DNA of 64,000 bases from Paracidovorax avenae ATCC 19860. GTDB taxonomy: Bacteria > Pseudomonadota > Gammaproteobacteria > Burkholderiales > Burkholderiaceae_C. Position 1 is the first letter of the stretch. Every line of letters begins with the position of its first letter. Where the stretch lies: contig NC_015138.1 of the NCBI RefSeq assembly GCF_000176855.2, positions 3,844,001-3,908,000 on the forward strand, written 5' to 3'. Shown here in pieces: positions 9,069-16,826 of the stretch. Position numbers and translations under genes: made by a program. The notes below the pieces were generated by a model that worked only from the letters and a program-made list of their open reading frames with translations, was not told the origin of the DNA and did not search any database.

Positions 9069-9093
9069 AGGCCGGCACATGCCGGCCTTTTTC
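9069..9093 (+). terminator. Rho-independent terminator after dctA
   Basis: AGGCCGGC-ACAT-GCCGGCCT, a perfect stem with a four-base loop, is followed by a run of T's. It begins 26 bases after the dctA stop. Confidence 0.9.
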
Positions 9094-9136
9094 TTTGCCG
9101 GGCAGGAGTGCTTCTTGCCAGGGGCCGACAAACCGC

Positions 9137-9161
9137 TTCGCAGGCTGGCTCGATGCTTCGT
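9137..9161 (+). promoter_or_regulatory. PIP box (HrpX-type site) upstream of phosphatase gene
   Basis: TTCGC-N15-TTCGT with exactly 15 bases between the halves fits the plant-inducible-promoter pattern TTCGB-N15-TTCGB bound by HrpX/HrpB-type AraC regulators. It lies 68 bases upstream of ATG 9230, in the same orientation, in a short intergenic region after a terminator. I could not place a clear -10 at the usual 30-32 bases; CAGACT at 9207-9212 is further away. Confidence 0.6.
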
Positions 9162-9229
9162 CCGTGAGAGACACCGCGCTGCCGCTTTTCCGACAGTCGA
9201 TGCATTCAGACTATTGGAAGAAAAAAACC

Positions 9230-10384
9230 ATGCCCCGTATCTCACTCCATTGCGGATTGTTCAAGTCCTGCCTGCCCTCAGGGGAACGTGACACCCCTGC
9301 ACCCGCCGCCGGCGGATCCCCGCCAGCTCCCGGTTCCAGCAGCAAATGCCTGGATGCCGCACGTTTCATCGGAATGCCTGCATCACGCCGCCGCAGGGAG
9401 GGAGTCGGTCCACAGGATGCGCCGCCGCCACGAAGCGCCGTTGCCGGCCCCTCCAACCACTCCGGACCGATCGGCAGGGGGCGGACCGCCTTGCTGCTGC
9501 GCCAGCCCGTTGCCGACACCGACCTGCGGCTCGCCTATGACACGGAGCCCCCGCAGCCGCCCGGGACCATGGCGTTTTTCCGGCATTCGGGCCAGGCAGC
9601 GGAGTTGCCGCCCGGCTTCGACACCCGCGGGCTGGAATCGCTCCAGCTCTCGGGAAGCGAACGCATCACCTCGGCAGAGCAAGTGCGCGCCATCCGCCAA
9701 GCCTACGGCGATGGCCCCGTGGTCGTGGTGGACCTGCGCCAGGAATCGCACGCGGTGGCCGATGGCCATTCGCTGACATGGCGCGGCACCAATGACTGGG
9801 GCAATGTGGGATTGGACACGGCTGCGACCATGGCGCGGGAAGCAGGACAGCTCGAGGAACTGCGCAGGCAGGGCAACGCAGTAGCGGTTCACGCAGAATA
9901 CGTGAAAGGGAAGATGGACGATCCGGCCCCGCGGCACCTGGCCACCACGCTCGCCTGTTCGGAACAGGAAATCGTGGAAACGGCGGGCGCCGAGTATCGC
10001 CGCATCGCCGTCACGGACCACATGCGCCCGTCTCGCGCGGAAGTGGACCAGTTCATCGAGCTGGTACGGGACCTGCCCGAAGGCACGGGCCTGCATGTGC
10101 ACTGCAACGGCGGCCGCGGAAGGACCACCACCTTCATGGTGCTCTACGACATGCTGCGCAATGCGCGGGAGGTCGGTGCCGACGCCATCATGGCCCGCCA
10201 GTCGAAACTGGGCATGGATTACAACCTGGCCGACCCCGGAACGGCCAAGAAAAGAAAGCAACTCTTCCACGCGGACAGGCTCGCCTTCCTCCATGAGTTC
10301 CACGCCTATGCGCGCGAAAACCCGGGAGGCCTGCCGCGGACATGGTCGCAATGGCGCAGCACCGACGCGGCGCAACCCACCTGA
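9230..10384 (+). CDS. PTP-like phytase/tyrosine phosphatase, candidate type III effector
   Basis: 384 aa from ATG 9230, with GGAAG nine bases upstream. The catalytic loop HCNGGRGRT is the CX5R signature with Cys292 and Arg298, followed by TTFMVLYDML as in PTP-like inositol-phosphate phosphatases. The general-acid motif RIAVTDHMRP puts Asp263 29 residues before the cysteine, the same spacing as in the Selenomonas phytase (D223/C252). The first 110 residues are low-complexity, rich in Ser, Pro, Gly and Arg, with no signal peptide, as in type III secretion leaders. With the upstream PIP box it resembles XopH/AvrBs1.1-type effectors. Substrate (inositol phosphate or phosphotyrosine) cannot be read from sequence. 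Confidence 0.8.
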   Translation: MPRISLHCGLFKSCLPSGERDTPAPAAGGSPPAPGSSSKCLDAARFIGMPASRRRREGVGPQDAPPPRSAVAGPSNHSGPIGRGRTALLLRQPVADTDLRLAYDTEPPQPPGTMAFFRHSGQAAELPPGFDTRGLESLQLSGSERITSAEQVRAIRQAYGDGPVVVVDLRQESHAVADGHSLTWRGTNDWGNVGLDTAATMAREAGQLEELRRQGNAVAVHAEYVKGKMDDPAPRHLATTLACSEQEIVETAGAEYRRIAVTDHMRPSRAEVDQFIELVRDLPEGTGLHVHCNGGRGRTTTFMVLYDMLRNAREVGADAIMARQSKLGMDYNLADPGTAKKRKQLFHADRLAFLHEFHAYARENPGGLPRTWSQWRSTDAAQPT

Positions 10385-10406
10385 GCGGCCGGCGGCCCGC
10401 AGGCAG

Positions 10407-11027
10407 TCAACCGGCCTGCGGGCACGCCACGAACGCGGGCAGCCGCTCGGCCGCCACGGCGAACGCCGCCAGTGACGGATGCGATGCATCCGCCACCCGG
10501 CCGGGCAGCACCAGGCCGGTGAACCCCCAGGCCACCGCCGCGGCGATGCCGCCATGGGTCAGGCCCGCCGTGTCCGGCTCGCTGCCCGCGCGGCCGATGG
10601 CCTCCTCCAGTTGCGCATAGGCGGCATCCAGCTGCAGGCCCACGCGCTCCAGCCAGGGCGCGTGCTGCTTGTCCTCGGGGCGCAGCCGCTGCTCATAGAC
10701 GATCTGCACCGTCTTCTCGCACGCGGCGAGCGCGAGGCCGGCGATGCGCAGGTCCTGCAGGCGGGCCGCGGGGTCCTCCGGCACGAGGCGGGCGGCGGCC
10801 TCGGGCGCGCAGGCATCGATCCACTGCAGGATCAGCGTCGAATCCATCAGCACCGTGCCGTCGTCCGCAACCAGCGTGGGCGCCTTCACCACCGGGTTGA
10901 CCGCGCGGAACGCGTCGAAGGTGCTGAACACGGACAGGGGCCGGTGCTCGAACGGCACGCCCAGGTGGCGCAGGGTCACGGCGACGCGGCGCACGTAGGG
11001 CGAGTCGAGCATTCCGAAGAGTTGCAT
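10407..11027 (-). CDS. Glutathione S-transferase family protein
   Basis: 206 aa from ATG 11027 (MQLFGMLDSPYVRRVAVTLRHLGV). The N-terminal thioredoxin fold has the SPYVRR segment at the catalytic serine position, followed by NPVVKAPTLV with the cis-proline region and DSTLILQWID with the glutathione-contacting D/S pair. The all-alpha C-terminal half follows. It probably conjugates or isomerises small electrophiles in the cytoplasm. It is divergent from an Lrp-type regulator, which may control it. Confidence 0.85.
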   Translation of the reverse strand: MQLFGMLDSPYVRRVAVTLRHLGVPFEHRPLSVFSTFDAFRAVNPVVKAPTLVADDGTVLMDSTLILQWIDACAPEAAARLVPEDPAARLQDLRIAGLALAACEKTVQIVYEQRLRPEDKQHAPWLERVGLQLDAAYAQLEEAIGRAGSEPDTAGLTHGGIAAAVAWGFTGLVLPGRVADASHPSLAAFAVAAERLPAFVACPQAG

Positions 11028-11188
11028 GGAGATCCTTCCTGGAAATGGTGCCGCCGGACGGCGGCGGTGCATGGAACCAGCCCTACGATAGGCGGGCGCG
11101 CCATGGGCGCACAGGGGCGGGCATCGGATAAAGCCCCCGCCCACCGATGAACCATCGGCCGCGGCGCCCTGCCCGGCCCCGACATTCC

Positions 11189-11647
11189 ATGCGAATCGAC
11201 AAGAAGGACTGGCTGATCCTGCAGGCCCTGCAGACCGACGCGCGGCAGAGCCTGGCCGCGCTGGGCAAGCGCATCGGCCTGTCGCAGCCCGCGATGAGCG
11301 AGCGCGTGCGCAAGCTGGAGGACGCCGGCATCATCGAAGGCTATGGCGCCCGGGTCCACCTGGGCCGCATCGGCGTGGGCCTCACGGCCATCATCCGCAT
11401 CGAGACCACGCACCGCGGCATCGCGCCCTACCTGGAATTGTTCGAGAGCATGCCCGAGGTGCTGGAGGCCGACCGGGTGACCGGGCAGGACTGCTTCATC
11501 GTGCGCTGCGCCATCGCGGAGCCGGCCGACCTGCAGCGCGTGGTGGATGCGCTGGCGGTGCATGGCTCGGTCACCACATCGCTGGTGCTCTCCAGCCCGG
11601 TGCGCAAGCACGCCACCGTGCAGGCAGTGCGGCCACCCGCGCGGTGA
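11189..11647 (+). CDS. Lrp/AsnC family transcriptional regulator
   Basis: 152 aa from ATG 11189 (MRIDKKDWLILQALQTDARQS); an in-frame ATG at 11147 would add 14 basic residues that the family lacks. Residues 1-60 are the AsnC winged helix-turn-helix (LAALGKRIGLSQPAMSERVRKLEDAGII). The rest is the RAM ligand domain (GLTAIIRIET, VTGQDCFIVRCAI). It likely senses an amino acid. The divergent GST gene is the natural target candidate. Confidence 0.85.
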   Translation: MRIDKKDWLILQALQTDARQSLAALGKRIGLSQPAMSERVRKLEDAGIIEGYGARVHLGRIGVGLTAIIRIETTHRGIAPYLELFESMPEVLEADRVTGQDCFIVRCAIAEPADLQRVVDALAVHGSVTTSLVLSSPVRKHATVQAVRPPAR

Positions 11648-11672
11648 GGAAATCCCGCCCCCGGGCACAACG

Positions 11673-11712
11673 AAAAAAGCCGCCGTCCGCGCAGGTGCGG
11701 AAGGCGGCGGCT
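11673..11712 (-). terminator. Rho-independent terminator after the first yceI gene
   Basis: On the minus strand a stem AGCCGCCGCC.../...GGCGGCT, interrupted by a small mismatch and a six-base loop, runs into a T tract (A6 on the plus strand at 11673-11678). It lies about 40 bases beyond the yceI stop. It could serve in both directions, but the T's favour the minus strand. Confidence 0.75.
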
Positions 11713-11752
11713 GCGCCGGCCCGCAGGCCGGTGCGGTGCGTCGCGGCAGGAA

Positions 11753-12328
11753 TTACTGCTTGACGGCCTCGACCTGGGCCACGATGCGCACGTTCTTGGG
11801 GAAGCCGTACTGCACGCCGTAGTCCAGGCCGAACAGGGTACGGTCGATGGTGGTCTCGAAGTCGCCGCCGCACACTTCGCGCTTGAGCATCGGGCTCTGG
11901 TAGCAGGCGAACTGGTTGGCCTTGAAGGTCGCGGGATGGGTCTGGCCCTTGAGGGTCAGGTTGCCGGCCACGGACACCAGCTTGTCGCCGTCGAAGGTGA
12001 ACTTGTCGCCCACGAAGCGTGCCGTGGGGTACTTGGCCGCGTCGAAGATGTCGGGGCTCTGCAGGTGCTTGTCGAAGGGCGGCGTGCCGGTGTTGATCGA
12101 GTTGATCTGGAAGGTGATGTCCACCTTGCCGGTCTTGGCGGCCTTGTCCAGCTCGATCGTGCCTTCCTTCTTGTCGAAGCGGCCGCGGTTCACGCTGGCG
12201 CCGAAGTGGCTGATCTCGAACGTGGCGAAGGTGTGCGTCGGCTCCACCGTGTACGTGGCGGTCTCGGCCTGGGCGGCACCGGCAACGAGGGCGGCCGCGG
12301 CGGCCAGGGCGAACAGGGATTTGCGCAT
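11753..12328 (-). CDS. YceI family periplasmic protein
   Basis: 191 aa with a signal peptide MRKSLFALAAAAALVAGAAQA. The mature part has the YceI lipocalin-like barrel pattern: YTVEPTHTFATFEISHFGASVNRGRFDKKEGTIELD, then IFDAAKYPTARFVGDKF and GNLTLKGQTHPATF. Two cysteines (ACYQS and EVCGG) may pair. YceI proteins bind polyprenoid-type lipids in the periplasm; a ligand here is unknown. It follows a second yceI and a cytochrome b561 gene in one cluster, a common grouping. Confidence 0.9.
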   Translation of the reverse strand: MRKSLFALAAAAALVAGAAQAETATYTVEPTHTFATFEISHFGASVNRGRFDKKEGTIELDKAAKTGKVDITFQINSINTGTPPFDKHLQSPDIFDAAKYPTARFVGDKFTFDGDKLVSVAGNLTLKGQTHPATFKANQFACYQSPMLKREVCGGDFETTIDRTLFGLDYGVQYGFPKNVRIVAQVEAVKQ

Positions 12329-12400
12329 GTCGGGATCTCCGGTTGAAAGAAAGGAAAAAGAAGGAAGGGAAAGGGAAGGCGCAGGACCGGCCGGGGGGCC

Positions 12401-12979
12401 TCAGAGCTTGCCCACGCCCGTGAGCGCGAGCTTGAACTTCACCTGCACGTCGTCGGCGACCATGGAGGTGTCGGCCCATTCGTTCTCGCCGATCTTGAAG
12501 GCCAGGCGCTTGATCGGGAAGCTGCCCGTGGCGATGGTGGTGGCGCCGTTCTGCGTGAGCGTGACGGGCGCGACCACGTCCTGCGTGGCGCCCTTGATGC
12601 TCAGCTTGCCGGCCACCTCGAACTTGCCCGGGCCGGTGGACTTGATCGCCGTGGACTGGAAGGTCGCCTGCGGGAACTTGGGCACGTTGAACCACGTGGC
12701 CTTGGGCAGTTCGGCGTCGGACTCCTTCACGCCCAGGGTGGCGCTGCCGGTGTCCACCGTGATCGTGACCTTGCTGGTGGCGAGCTTGGCCGGGTCGAAG
12801 GCGACCTGCGCGTCGAACTTCTTGAAGCGGCCCTCGACGGGCACGCCCATCTGCTTGCTCACGAAGGTGATCTCGCTCTGCTCGGGCACCAGCTTCTGCT
12901 GTGCGAAGGCGGGGGCTCCGGCCAGCAGCGCGGAGGATGCCAGCGCGAAGCCGGCGATGAGGGAGGTGGAAAATTTCAT
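12401..12979 (-). CDS. YceI family periplasmic protein
   Basis: 192 aa from ATG 12979 (MKFSTSLIAGFALASSALLAGAPAFAQ), which gives a clean signal peptide; the frame is open further upstream but without a better start. The mature protein has the family pattern SEITFVSKQMGVPVEGRFKKFDAQVAFDP and VAGKLSIKGATQDVVAPVTL. It is only distantly similar to the neighbouring YceI copy, so this looks like an old pair and not a recent duplication. It lies between cybB and the second yceI on the same strand. Confidence 0.88.
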   Translation of the reverse strand: MKFSTSLIAGFALASSALLAGAPAFAQQKLVPEQSEITFVSKQMGVPVEGRFKKFDAQVAFDPAKLATSKVTITVDTGSATLGVKESDAELPKATWFNVPKFPQATFQSTAIKSTGPGKFEVAGKLSIKGATQDVVAPVTLTQNGATTIATGSFPIKRLAFKIGENEWADTSMVADDVQVKFKLALTGVGKL

Positions 12980-13025
12980 GGATCGCTCCGTGGGTTCGGT
13001 ATTTCGAGGATTTGGTTGCAGGCGG

Positions 13026-13583
13026 TCAGGCACGGCCGGGCAGCATGCGGCCGATGAGGCCGTCTCTGTCGATGACCTGGTGCTTCAGCGCCGCGGCCAC
13101 GTGCAGCACGACGAGCACGGCCAGGGCATAGGCGGAGATCTGGTGCCAGGGCTTGATGGCCTCGGCCAGTTCGGGGCTCACCGGCACGAAGCTCGGCAGC
13201 GGCACGATGCCGAGGAACACGATGGGAAAGCCCGCGGCCGAGCTGTAGGCCCAGCCGATGAGGGGCACGGCGAAGAACAGCAGGTACATCAGGTGGTGGG
13301 TGCCGTGGTGCGCGGCGCGCTGCCATGCGGGCATCGCGGACTGCACGGCCGCGGGCAGCGCCGGCGGGCGGTGCGTCAGGCGCCAGAGCAGGCGCAGGGC
13401 CGACAGCGCCAGGATGGCCACTCCGGCCCACTTGTGCCAGTTGTAGAACTTCAGGCGCTGCGGCGAGAACGGCAGCCCCGTCATGTACAGGCCCAGCAGG
13501 AACACGGCGACGATGGCCAGGCCGAGCACCCAGTGCAGCAGGATGGCAGTGGCGGTATAGCGGGCCGGACGGGACGGGGTCAT
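13026..13583 (-). CDS. cybB: Cytochrome b561
   Basis: 185 aa from ATG 13583 (MTPSRPARYTATAILLHWVLG). It is a four-helix inner-membrane di-heme b protein. Conserved histidines appear in LLHWVLG, YNWHKWAG, HHGTHHLMY and VVLHVAAALKHQ, the family's heme-ligand and flanking positions. It likely passes electrons from quinol to periplasmic acceptors. It precedes two yceI genes on the same strand with a 46-base gap, suggesting an operon. Confidence 0.9.
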   Translation of the reverse strand: MTPSRPARYTATAILLHWVLGLAIVAVFLLGLYMTGLPFSPQRLKFYNWHKWAGVAILALSALRLLWRLTHRPPALPAAVQSAMPAWQRAAHHGTHHLMYLLFFAVPLIGWAYSSAAGFPIVFLGIVPLPSFVPVSPELAEAIKPWHQISAYALAVLVVLHVAAALKHQVIDRDGLIGRMLPGRA

Positions 13584-13673
13584 GGATCGGTGGGGCGATG
13601 GTCTTTTCGGGCGGCCGCGCATCGCGGCCGGGCTGGTGCGCCGCCAGTCTAGGGCCGATGCCTCCGTAAATCT

Positions 13674-14483
13674 TCAATCAAATTGATGCTTTGATTCAAT
13701 TTTTGTGAAGCCATTGGGGCTTGACTCGTCAGGCAGCAGCCCTTCGGCCAGCAGTGCCTGGCGGCTCGCGGCATACAGCGCGGGGTTGCCGCCGAACTCC
13801 GCGGTGGCCCGCCGGGCCCGGTCCATGAGCGCGAGCAGGGCCGCCCGGATCGCGGCAGCCTCCCCGAGGCGGGAAAGCGGCCCGGACACCGTCAGGGCGC
13901 CGCGAAGCTCTCCCTGCGCCCCGAACACCGGCACCGAGGCCGCCGCCGTCTCCCGGTCGCGCTCGCCGAACGAAGTCGCCCAGAGCCGGGCGCGCACCGT
14001 TTCATGGGCCGGGTCGCCTTCCGAGAACGCCAGCAGCACCTTCCCCGAGGCGCCGAGCTGCACGTCGAACGCCTCCCCCACCCGGATGGACACGCGCACC
14101 GCGCGCGACGGCTCGACGCGGCTGAGCACCATGCGCCGGTCCCCGGAGCGCACGTAGAACGACGCGGTTTCCCCCAGTTCGGCACTGAGTTCGCGCAGCA
14201 GCGGCTCCACGATGGAATCGATGCGCAGGCTGCGCTGGTAGATGGCGGCCAGCCGCACCGGCGCGGGCCCGATGCCGTACAGCCCGTCGTCCCACTTGCG
14301 GATGAAACCGCCGCTTTCCAGGGCGCCCAGCAGCCGCAGCACGGTGCTCTTGTAGAGCCCCGTGCGCCGGGACAGCTCCGTCAGCGTCAGCCGCTCGTCC
14401 TCCGGGGCGAATGCCCCCAGGAGGGCGAACGCGCGGTCCAGGACGGCGACCCCGCTGGAGGCCTCGGAAGATTCTTGTGTCAT
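13674..14483 (-). CDS. IclR family transcriptional regulator
   Basis: 269 aa from ATG 14483 (MTQESSEASSG), which removes a 28-residue upstream extension running over the operator. Residues 10-75 are the winged HTH (LDRAFALLGAFAPEDERLTLTELSRRTGLYKSTVLRLLGALESGGFI). The remainder is the IclR effector domain, with LGASGKVLLAFS typical of it. It is divergent from the transport/CoA-transferase/lyase operon. Three near-identical 17-bp palindromes lie between them, so it is very likely that operon's regulator and its own repressor. Confidence 0.9.
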   Translation of the reverse strand: MTQESSEASSGVAVLDRAFALLGAFAPEDERLTLTELSRRTGLYKSTVLRLLGALESGGFIRKWDDGLYGIGPAPVRLAAIYQRSLRIDSIVEPLLRELSAELGETASFYVRSGDRRMVLSRVEPSRAVRVSIRVGEAFDVQLGASGKVLLAFSEGDPAHETVRARLWATSFGERDRETAAASVPVFGAQGELRGALTVSGPLSRLGEAAAIRAALLALMDRARRATAEFGGNPALYAASRQALLAEGLLPDESSPNGFTKIESKHQFD

Positions 14484-14507
14484 CAGCGTCAGCAAGGTCA
14501 CGACTAT

Positions 14508-14524
14508 GTTCTGCTGAGTAGAAC
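14508..14524. promoter_or_regulatory. IclR-type operator, site 1
   Basis: GTTCTGCTGAGTAGAAC, 17 bp, with perfect GTTCT/AGAAC arms. It lies 25 bases upstream of the iclR-type start and matches the two sites at 14594-14630. Confidence 0.7.
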
Positions 14525-14593
14525 ACAGCGGCCGCAAGAGTCTGGCCGCTCCAGGGTTATCCCGCATGGTCCGCGCCAGCGCGCGCCACTAAA

Positions 14594-14630
14594 GTTCTTT
14601 TCTACAGAACACAGTTCTATTCAATAGAAC
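14594..14630. promoter_or_regulatory. IclR-type operator, tandem sites 2 and 3
   Basis: Two 17-bp palindromes, GTTCTTTTCTACAGAAC (14594-14610) and GTTCTATTCAATAGAAC (14614-14630), have centres 20 bp apart, about two helical turns. Both share GTTCT-N7-AGAAC with site 1. They end 16 bases before the solute-binding-protein start, so a bound regulator would control that promoter directly. Confidence 0.75.
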
Positions 14631-14646
14631 AACCCAAGGAGACACC

Positions 14647-15621
14647 ATGTCCTTTCTGCCTCGCTTGCTGGGTGGCTGCGCCCTCCTCTTCGCGTCCGCC
14701 GCGGCCCTGGCCCAGCCCGCGGACTATCCGACCCAATCCATCAAAGTGATCGTTCCCTTCCCGCCGGGTGGCGGCACGGACATCGTCGCCCGCATGGTGC
14801 TGGACAAGATCCGCGCATCCACCGGCTGGACGCTGGTGGTGGACAACAGGCCGGGCGCCGGCGGCAACATCGGGATGGACGCGGTCGCCAAGGCCGCGCC
14901 CGACGGCTACACCCTCGGCATGGGCCAGACGGCCAACCTGGCCATCAACCCGAGCCTGTACGCGAAGATGCCGTACGACGCGTCCAGGGCCTTCGTTCCC
15001 GTCGCCACCGTGGCGGGGCAACCCGTCGTGCTCGTCGTCAACGCCGCATCGCGCTTCAAGACCCTGGCCGACCTGGTGGCCGCCGCGAAGGCCAAGCCCG
15101 ACTCCCTGTCGATGGCCTCCGCAGGCAACGGCACCGTGGGCCACCTCACCGGCGAACTCTTCATCCGGCAGGCGGGCATCCGGACCAGCCACATCCCCTA
15201 CAAGGGCGCGGGCCCCGCGGCGACCGACCTGCTGGGCGGCCAGGTCGATTACTACTTCGCGACGCCCCAGACCGTGATCCCGTTCATCAAGGCGGGCAAG
15301 CTGCGCGCGCTGGCCGTCAGTTCCGCGAAGCGCCTGCCGGTGCTCCCCGACGTGCCCACGGTTGGCGAGTCCGGCTACAAGGGCTTCGACACCAGCGACT
15401 GGAAGATGCTGGTGGCCCCGGCCGGCACGCCGCCCGCCGTGCTCGCCCGGTGGCAGCAGGAAGTGGCCAGGGCCCTCGCGCGGCCGGACACCATCGCCAC
15501 GCTGCAGGCCGAGGGCAGCACGCCGATGGCGACCACGCCCCAGGAGGCCGCCGCCCTCATCCGCAGCGAGCAGCAGCGCTGGGGCGAGGTCATCCGCAGC
15601 GGCAACGTGAAGCTCGACTGA
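14647..15621 (+). CDS. Tripartite tricarboxylate transporter (Bug family) substrate-binding protein
   Basis: 324 aa, with AAGGAGA before the ATG at 14647 and a signal peptide ending at AAALAQP. The Bug-family wording is clear: DYPTQSIKVIVPFPPGGGTDIVARMVLDKI, VVDNRPGAGGNIGMDAVAKAAPDGYTLGMG, and HIPYKGAGPAATDLLGGQVDYYF. It binds a carboxylate in the periplasm. No TctA or TctB membrane subunits are nearby, as is common for this expanded family. It is the first gene of a three-gene operon with a CoA-transferase and a citryl-CoA-lyase-like enzyme. Confidence 0.92.
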   Translation: MSFLPRLLGGCALLFASAAALAQPADYPTQSIKVIVPFPPGGGTDIVARMVLDKIRASTGWTLVVDNRPGAGGNIGMDAVAKAAPDGYTLGMGQTANLAINPSLYAKMPYDASRAFVPVATVAGQPVVLVVNAASRFKTLADLVAAAKAKPDSLSMASAGNGTVGHLTGELFIRQAGIRTSHIPYKGAGPAATDLLGGQVDYYFATPQTVIPFIKAGKLRALAVSSAKRLPVLPDVPTVGESGYKGFDTSDWKMLVAPAGTPPAVLARWQQEVARALARPDTIATLQAEGSTPMATTPQEAAALIRSEQQRWGEVIRSGNVKLD

Positions 15622-15623
15622 CC

Positions 15624-16826
15624 ATGGCCCTCCCACCCCTGCACGGGGTCCGCGTGCTGGACCTCACCAATGTGCTCGCGGGCCCCTTCGCCTGCCACCA
15701 GCTCGCCCACATGGGCGCCGACGTGATCAAGGTCGAGGCCCGGCAGGGCGGCGACCTGGCGCGCCAGCTGGGCGCCGACCAGGACCTGAACCAGGCGGAC
15801 ATGGGCGTGTCGTTCCTCGCCCAGAACCCCGGCAAGCGCTCGATCACGCTCAACCTCAAGCACCCCCGGGGCAAGGAGGCCCTGCGCAGGCTGGTCCGCA
15901 CGGCCCAGGTGCTGGTGGAGAACTACCGGCCCGGGGTGATGCAGCGCCTCGGCCTGGGCTACGAGGAGCTCCTGAAGGAGAACCCACGGCTGATCTACTG
16001 CGCCATCTCCGGCTTCGGGCAGGACGGCCCGCTACGCGACCTGCCCGCCTATGACCAGATCATCCAGGGCATGTCCGGAATGATGAGCATCACGGGCGCG
16101 CCGGAGACGGCGCCCTACCGCGTGGGCTACCCCGTGGCGGACACGATCGGGGGCATCACCGCCGCATTCGCCGTGGCGTCCGCCCTGGCCGACCGCCACC
16201 GCACGGGCGGCGTCTTCATCGATGTCTCGATGCTCGAGGCCGCCGTGGCGACCATGGGCTGGGCGGTGTCCAACCACCTGATCGCGGGGCGCGAGCCCCG
16301 GCCCCTGGGCAACGACAACGTCACCGCCAGCCCGTCCGGCACTTTCCGGACCGGGGACGGCCTGCTCAACATCGCGGCCAACAAGCAGGAGCAGTTCGAG
16401 GCGGTGTGCGCGGTGCTCGGCCATCCGGAATGGACGGCGGACCCGCGATTCGCCGACCGCCACGGGCGGCTGCGGCACCGCGCCGAACTCACGGCCCTGA
16501 TGGAGGCAGCGCTGTCCGCCGGCACGGCCGACGACTGGTGGAAGCGGCTCAACGAGGCGGGCGTTCCTGCCGGGCCGGTGTACACGGTGCCCCAGGTGCT
16601 GGAGCACCCGCAGATCGCCGGCCGCGGAATGGTGGGCACCTTCAGTGATGTTCCCGGCGTCGGCCGCGACATCCGGGTCGTGCGCACGGGGTTCAAGTGG
16701 AACGGCGAGGCACCGGCCGTCGGCACCCCGCCGCCCCGGCTCGGCGAGCACACGGCGAGCATCCTGTCCGAGCTCGGCTACTCGCCATCGGACATCCAGG
16801 AACTGACACAGGAGCAGGCGATATGA
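15624..16826 (+). CDS. CaiB/BaiF family CoA-transferase
   Basis: 400 aa from ATG 15624, two bases after the previous stop. Family features are GVRVLDLTNVLAGPFACHQLAHMGADVIKVEA at the start, NPGKRSITLNLKHPRGKEALRRLV, and FGQDGPLRDLPAYDQIIQGMSG, in which the Asp of AYD is the catalytic carboxylate of class III CoA-transferases. It should move CoA between an acyl-CoA donor and a carboxylic acid. The neighbour at 16823 suggests that the acid is citrate or a related hydroxy-acid, which is inference. Confidence 0.9.
   Translation: MALPPLHGVRVLDLTNVLAGPFACHQLAHMGADVIKVEARQGGDLARQLGADQDLNQADMGVSFLAQNPGKRSITLNLKHPRGKEALRRLVRTAQVLVENYRPGVMQRLGLGYEELLKENPRLIYCAISGFGQDGPLRDLPAYDQIIQGMSGMMSITGAPETAPYRVGYPVADTIGGITAAFAVASALADRHRTGGVFIDVSMLEAAVATMGWAVSNHLIAGREPRPLGNDNVTASPSGTFRTGDGLLNIAANKQEQFEAVCAVLGHPEWTADPRFADRHGRLRHRAELTALMEAALSAGTADDWWKRLNEAGVPAGPVYTVPQVLEHPQIAGRGMVGTFSDVPGVGRDIRVVRTGFKWNGEAPAVGTPPPRLGEHTASILSELGYSPSDIQELTQEQAI

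Noticed and set aside
9207..9212. CAGACT as the -10 element of the first PIP-box promoter
   Set aside because: It lies about 45 bases after the box, not the usual 30-32, so it is not annotated as a promoter.
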